In this document: in pieces, positions 60,465 to 64,000 of the stretch
How positions within the stretch are numbered: the stretch's first letter is position 1
Layout: every line of letters starts with the position of its first letter
DNA from: Tateyamaria omphalii
GTDB lineage: Bacteria > Pseudomonadota > Alphaproteobacteria > Rhodobacterales > Rhodobacteraceae
Direction: 5' to 3'
Length of the DNA: 64,000 nucleotides
Assembly: GCF_019802125.1 (NCBI RefSeq)
Contig: NZ_JAHVHT010000001.1
Span: 186,001 to 250,000, forward strand
The notes under the pieces: model-generated
Database searches by the model: none
Told to the model about the DNA's origin: nothing
The model's input: only the letters and a program-made list of their open reading frames with translations
Program-made: the position numbers and the translations under genes

Positions 60465-61695
60465 GAACGATTGTTTCGCCCTGCCGCCCGGCGTCCACTG
60501 GACCCCCGTGGACCAGGCACTCGTCGACCTCCGCACCCGGCTCTCCTGCGTGGTAGACGCTGAAACAGCGCCCGTCTCCGACGCCCTCGATCGCGTCCTC
60601 GCAACCGACATCACAGCTCCGCGCGCCCATCCCCCACTGCCGAACACCGCCGTAGATGGTTACGGTTTCCTTAACGGACGCGGGGAGGGGGACCACCACA
60701 TCCCGCTCGTCGCGCAACATATGCCCGCCGGAGCCACCCCCGACACAAGTGTCCCCGCGGGGACAGCCATCCGCATCCTGACCGGCGCCGCCCTTCCACC
60801 GGGCGTCGACACCGTGATCCTGCAGGAGGATGTCGAGGTCAAAGACAACGCCATCCACTTCACTGGCCCGATCAAGCAAGGCGCCAACACCCGCAAGGCG
60901 GGCGAGGATGTGAAGGTGGGTGACGCGATCGCCCAAGCGGGCCGCAAGCTGACCCCTGCCGACCTCGCCTTGCTGTCCGCCGTCGGTGTGTCTGAAGTGA
61001 CCGCCCGCCGCCCGCTGCGGGTGGGTATCCTATCGACAGGTGACGAACTGGTGCAGCCGGGCGCGGATGCGGGACCGGGCCAGATCTATGATGCGAACCG
61101 GCCCATGCTGATGGGCCTGATATCCCGGCTGGGACATGAAGCTGTCGACCTCGGTCACGTCCGCGATGACCGCGATGTCTTGCGGACACGGCTTGATCAT
61201 GCGGCGGGGCAGGTGGATGTCATCTTTACCAGCGGCGGCGCGTCGGCGGGGGATGCGGATCATGTCTCGGCCCTCTTGAACGAAGCGGGGGCCATGGCGC
61301 TGTGGCGCATCGCGATCAAACCGGGGCGGCCCTTGGCGCTGGGCATGTGGCAGGGCAAACCGGTTTTTGGTCTGCCCGGCAACCCGGTGGCGGCGATGGT
61401 CTGTACCCTCGTTTTCGGGGCACCGGCTTTGGCAATGCTGGCGGGTGCCGACTGGTCGGGGCCGCAGGGGTTCATGGTGCCTGCCGCCTTTTCCAAGACC
61501 AAGAAAGCCGGGCGGCGCGAGTTCTTGCGCGCGCGTATCCGCGGCGGTCGGGTCGAGGTTTTTGCCTCCGAAGGGTCGGGGCGGATCAGCGGGCTGAGCT
61601 GGGCAGAGGGGCTTGTGGAATTGCCGGACGAGGCGATGACTGTTGCCTCAGGTGACCTCGTTCGTTTCATCCCGTGGTCGGGTTTCGGAGCTTGA
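60451..61695 (+). CDS. moeA: Molybdopterin molybdotransferase MoeA
   Basis: A 414-residue enzyme inserting molybdate into adenylated molybdopterin (made by the moaB product). Motifs: AVDGYGFL, TGAALPPGVDTVILQEDVEV, GEDVKVGDAIAQAG, RVGILSTGDELVQPG, TSGGASAGDADHV, and IKPGRPLALGMWQGKPVFG followed by LPGNPVAAMV. GAGGA five bases before the ATG at 60451 fixes the start; an in-frame ATG at 60436 also exists. Last gene of the fdhD-mobA-mobB operon. Confidence 0.95.
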   Translation: MPPLKNDCFALPPGVHWTPVDQALVDLRTRLSCVVDAETAPVSDALDRVLATDITAPRAHPPLPNTAVDGYGFLNGRGEGDHHIPLVAQHMPAGATPDTSVPAGTAIRILTGAALPPGVDTVILQEDVEVKDNAIHFTGPIKQGANTRKAGEDVKVGDAIAQAGRKLTPADLALLSAVGVSEVTARRPLRVGILSTGDELVQPGADAGPGQIYDANRPMLMGLISRLGHEAVDLGHVRDDRDVLRTRLDHAAGQVDVIFTSGGASAGDADHVSALLNEAGAMALWRIAIKPGRPLALGMWQGKPVFGLPGNPVAAMVCTLVFGAPALAMLAGADWSGPQGFMVPAAFSKTKKAGRREFLRARIRGGRVEVFASEGSGRISGLSWAEGLVELPDEAMTVASGDLVRFIPWSGFGA

Positions 61696-61734
61696 ACGTG
61701 GCAATCTCCGCGCGGTGCCGTATGCTCTGACCGT

Positions 61735-62328
61735 ATGAGCCAAGCAGAAAAACAAGAACACATCATCATTATCGGTGCATCGGCGGGTGGGCTGAAGCCC
61801 ATGATCGAGGTTCTGAGCGTGTTGCCGCGCAATCTGAACGCACCCATCGTGGTTGCGATACATGGCGGACGTCTGAGCCAATTGACAGAGGTGCTGACCC
61901 GCAGCGCGTCATTGCCCGTGCGCAAGGCGACGGATGGTCAGGCGCTTGAGCCGGGCGTGATCGCGGTGTGTCCCGGCGGGGAACACACGCGGATCGAAGG
62001 GCGTGAGCTGCGCCTGGGGCGTTTGCCCGATGCATCCCGCTTTCAGCCTTCGGTCAACCTTCTGTTTCGCAGCGCGGCCGAGCACTACGGCGCGGGCACA
62101 GTCGCCGTGGTGCTGTCGGGCAACCTCAATGACGGCACCGAGGGCGCGCAGGACGTGCATGCGGCAGGCGGCGTGATGCTGGTGCAGTTGCCGCGTGAGG
62201 CCGACTATCCGTCCATGCCCGCGAGCATCGTGCTGCACGATCACCCAGACGCGGTGCTTCAGGCCGAAGACATCGCGGGGCGGTTGCTTGAGCTTGTGGG
62301 ATCGCGGGGTCTGGTGCGGGCCAGCTAG
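61735..62328 (+). CDS. Stand-alone CheB-type methylesterase domain protein
   Basis: A 197-residue CheB catalytic domain without a receiver domain. The expected catalytic triad is visible: Ser in IIIIGASAGGLKPMIEVL, His in VVAIHGGRLSQL and Asp in VVLSGNLNDGTEGAQDVH. The usual QHMP and TGMGxDGA forms are altered to IHGG and SGNLNDGTEG, so activity on chemoreceptors is uncertain. No chemotaxis genes are nearby. The end overlaps the convergent membrane-protein gene by four bases. Confidence 0.85.
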   Translation: MSQAEKQEHIIIIGASAGGLKPMIEVLSVLPRNLNAPIVVAIHGGRLSQLTEVLTRSASLPVRKATDGQALEPGVIAVCPGGEHTRIEGRELRLGRLPDASRFQPSVNLLFRSAAEHYGAGTVAVVLSGNLNDGTEGAQDVHAAGGVMLVQLPREADYPSMPASIVLHDHPDAVLQAEDIAGRLLELVGSRGLVRAS

Positions 62329-63335
62329 TCGAACGTCCCTGCCACACGTCCCAGCAGCATGAAGGCGCGCGCCGTACGGGTGTCGCTGAGCGCTGAAATC
62401 TCGGCATCGGTGGCGGTTTCGGTGAAGGCCGATACCGTTTGATCGAAGCGGCGCAGGAAATGGTGCGCGGCATCGCGGAAGATCGGGTCCTGCTTCATCC
62501 GGCCAGCCGACAGCGCCAAGGATGAACGATCCCTTACACCACCGAGCGGTGCCACGGCGCGGCCACGTGCGCCCTGGGCAAACTGGCGCCACACCTCGGG
62601 GCGCGCGCGATCGGGGCGCAGGTCGTCCATATAGATGCCGTCCTGGCTGAGCAGGGTCAGGATGTCCTGCGCGGCCTGGACCAGTTGCGCGGTCGTGCGG
62701 TCGCGCATCGCCTTGCGCAATGCAGCGAAACCTTCCTCGTCTTCCGCCGTTTCGGGGAAGTTGAGGGCGCGGATGAAATCCTCGGCCGCGAGGGGCGGGG
62801 CGATGTCTTCGGCACTGGTGCCGAGCGCGAGGGCCGGTTGATCGCCCGTCACCTCGGGTTGCGCTGCCTGCTGCGGGGCAGGGGCGTGCTCGCGCCTGCT
62901 TTGGAAGGTGGCAAGCGCGCTTTCGGTCTTGCGCGTGGCAGCGGCAATCTCATCGAGCTTGCGGGCCACCGACGGCTCATCCGCCACGTTGCGGCCCTGG
63001 TTCTGGGCAATGTAGGCCTGCCGGATCGCGTCGATGGCGGTTTGCAGACGCTGGCTTTCCTCGCGCATGACCTTGCTGGAGCGCGCCGCCGTGGCGGCCA
63101 CCCAGATCATTGCGACCGGCATGAAGATGGCGAGCATCGTGATCAGGAACCGCAACCCTTCGCCCGTCCCGGTGGGGTCGTCGCCCGCAAGCAGGAAATA
63201 GGCTGCCGCCCCAACGAGCCAGACGGCCGTCAGGATCAGGGCGGCGACTTCGATCCCTGTTATGCCATCCGCGCTGGGTTTGTCGTAGATCCCCAGCGGC
63301 GTCGGGCGCGCTTGTGGTTCGGGCTTTTCGGCCAT
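62325..63335 (-). CDS. Two-helix membrane protein with coiled coil
   Basis: A 336-residue protein. Two N-terminal helices (residues about 30-50 and 62-84) are followed by a helical, coiled-coil-like part (SSKVMREESQRLQTAIDAIRQAYIAQ, about 86-145) and a soluble domain with repeated hydrophobic helices (LVQAAQDILTLLSQDGIYMD; FRDAAHHFLRRFDQTVSAFT). The C-terminal part may be a conserved helical bundle. It lies just four bases downstream of greA on the same strand. No family recognised. Confidence 0.75.
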   Translation of the reverse strand: MAEKPEPQARPTPLGIYDKPSADGITGIEVAALILTAVWLVGAAAYFLLAGDDPTGTGEGLRFLITMLAIFMPVAMIWVAATAARSSKVMREESQRLQTAIDAIRQAYIAQNQGRNVADEPSVARKLDEIAAATRKTESALATFQSRREHAPAPQQAAQPEVTGDQPALALGTSAEDIAPPLAAEDFIRALNFPETAEDEEGFAALRKAMRDRTTAQLVQAAQDILTLLSQDGIYMDDLRPDRARPEVWRQFAQGARGRAVAPLGGVRDRSSLALSAGRMKQDPIFRDAAHHFLRRFDQTVSAFTETATDAEISALSDTRTARAFMLLGRVAGTFD

Positions 63336-63339
63336 GGCC

Positions 63340-63810
63340 TCAGCTATAGCTGATTTTCAGGACTTCATAGGACTTTTCACCGCCCGGTGTGCGCACCTCG
63401 ACGCTGTCGCCCTCTTCCTTGCCGATCAATGCCCGCGCTATGGGCGATTTTATGTTCAAAAGGCCCTTTTCGATGTTGGCCTCGTATTCGCCGACAATCT
63501 GGTAGGTCTTTTCCTCGTCCGTATCCTCGTCCACCAGCGTCACTTTGGCACCGAACTTGATGGCGCCCGACAGCTTGGTGGTGTCGATGATGTCCGCGAG
63601 CGAAATCACGCCTTCGAGTTCCTTGATTCGGCCCTCGATGAAAGACTGCTTTTCCTTGGCCGAGTGGTATTCGGCGTTTTCCGACAGGTCACCATGCTCG
63701 CGCGCCTCGGCAATCGCCTTGATGATGGCGGGGCGTTCCTCGGTCTTGAGGTGCTTGAGTTCCGTTTCCAGTGCGGTTGCACCGGCGCGGGTCATCGGGA
63801 TCTTTTCCAT
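63340..63810 (-). CDS. greA: Transcription elongation factor GreA
   Basis: A 156-residue factor that rescues backtracked RNA polymerase by stimulating transcript cleavage. The N-terminal coiled coil has the acidic tip ([20 protein letters not shown]), and the C-terminal FKBP-like domain has [20 protein letters not shown] and [13 protein letters not shown]. Start [15 protein letters not shown] is canonical; TAGGACG upstream fits. Confidence 0.97.
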   Translation of the reverse strand: MEKIPMTRAGATALETELKHLKTEERPAIIKAIAEAREHGDLSENAEYHSAKEKQSFIEGRIKELEGVISLADIIDTTKLSGAIKFGAKVTLVDEDTDEEKTYQIVGEYEANIEKGLLNIKSPIARALIGKEEGDSVEVRTPGGEKSYEVLKISYS

Positions 63811-63952
63811 CGGCGTCGTCCTAAGAACATGCGGCGGCCCGCGATGGAGCCGCCGTGTGTTGAGATGGTAGATACCTGACCTGAACACCTGAGGGAATGC
63901 AAGGTCCAATGGCATCACCACGACCACAGGTGTCGTCTTCGATGATGCAGAC

Positions 63953-63969
63953 AGTGTTACCGTAACACT
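63953..63969. promoter_or_regulatory. 17-base palindrome at the window end
   Basis: AGTGTTAC-C-GTAACACT is a perfect dyad with 8-base arms, 143 bases upstream of greA. A half-site GTTAC recurs at 63976. It may be an operator for a gene just outside the window or for greA. The rest of 63811-64000 shows no credible gene. Confidence 0.5.
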
Positions 63970-64000
63970 CACGGCGTTACTTATACTGCTGTCCGGGTCC

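Noticed and set aside
1-64000. tRNA, rRNA, insertion sequences or prophage genes
   Set aside because: No conserved tRNA or rRNA sequence, transposase motif, terminal inverted repeats or phage structural gene was seen on either strand.

Overview
The window looks like a chromosomal segment of a marine alphaproteobacterium of the order Rhodobacterales (Roseobacter group). The evidence is the high GC content, the alphaproteobacterial form of RpoD, the nrdR-ribD-ribE-ribB-ribH-nusB gene order, the aa3-type cytochrome oxidase subunit IV peptide, and several small families typical of this group. No rRNA, tRNA, CRISPR array, transposase or prophage gene was recognised. Most of the window is ordinary core genome in short, tightly overlapping operons. 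Two patches (about 35.4-38.6 kb and the gap at 25.6-25.9 kb) look more accessory.

Layout. 1-4.3 kb: the 3' part of rpoD with a strong hairpin behind it, then small conserved genes (HlyU-like, DCC/DUF393, DUF4166, YjbQ, a secreted protein). 4.4-5.9 kb: nrdR-ribD. 5.9-10.5 kb, minus strand: a capsule module (KpsS-like, lipoprotein exporter, KpsC-like). 10.7-13.6 kb: ribE, ribB with a degenerate GTP cyclohydrolase II half, ribH and nusB, so this locus and ribD supply most riboflavin steps but not GTP cyclohydrolase II. 13.7-22 kb: small unknowns, a quinone oxidoreductase, a DMT exporter, a CoxG-like protein, a two-gene ABC exporter, an S49 peptidase, a 54-residue Cys-rich membrane peptide, a Na+/Ca2+ antiporter and a pteridine-reductase-like SDR. 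22.2-25.6 kb: uvrC, pgsA, moaD, moaE. 25.6-25.9 kb: a gene-free stretch full of inverted repeats.

25.9-32.9 kb: an OmpA-family protein with a small coiled-coil partner, ubiA, rsmE, an HNH endonuclease and gshA. 33-34.4 kb: a GbsR/MarR-type regulator with two small membrane proteins and a palindromic operator candidate. 34.4-36.4 kb: a LysR regulator divergent from two NTF2-like proteins, with a T-N11-A operator candidate between them. 36.4-38.3 kb: sparse sequence around a methyltransferase. 38.3-42.5 kb, minus strand: a contiguous operon pyrB - two membrane proteins - dihydroorotase-like gene - plsY. The dihydroorotase homologue has lost metal ligands and resembles the non-catalytic PyrX partner of aspartate transcarbamylase. 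42.7-44.6 kb: a family 4-like uracil-DNA glycosylase, LysE, moaB. 44.7-49.8 kb: an RND efflux pair whose pump has extra predicted membrane helices. 49.8-56.5 kb: a lone DsbD alpha-like domain, YqgE, Sua5/TsaC, acyl-CoA dehydrogenase, metallo-beta-lactamase fold hydrolase, DUF6173, cytochrome oxidase subunit IV and a lipoprotein. 56.5-61.7 kb: azlCD divergent from a molybdenum cofactor operon (fdhD-mobA-mobB-unknown-moeA). 61.7-64 kb: a CheB-domain protein, a membrane protein and greA.

Working together: three separate Mo-cofactor loci (moaDE, moaB, and fdhD/mobAB/moeA) imply active molybdoenzymes. The capsule genes give surface polysaccharide linker synthesis and export, though the ABC exporter proper is not here. 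The pyr cluster joins de novo pyrimidine synthesis to phospholipid synthesis through plsY. The best candidates for unrecognised biology are the pseudo-dihydroorotase operon with its two unknown membrane proteins, the HNH protein with a possible PUA-like reader domain, the Cys-rich 54-residue peptide, and the 15.6-15.75 kb repeat cluster with a DnaA box.
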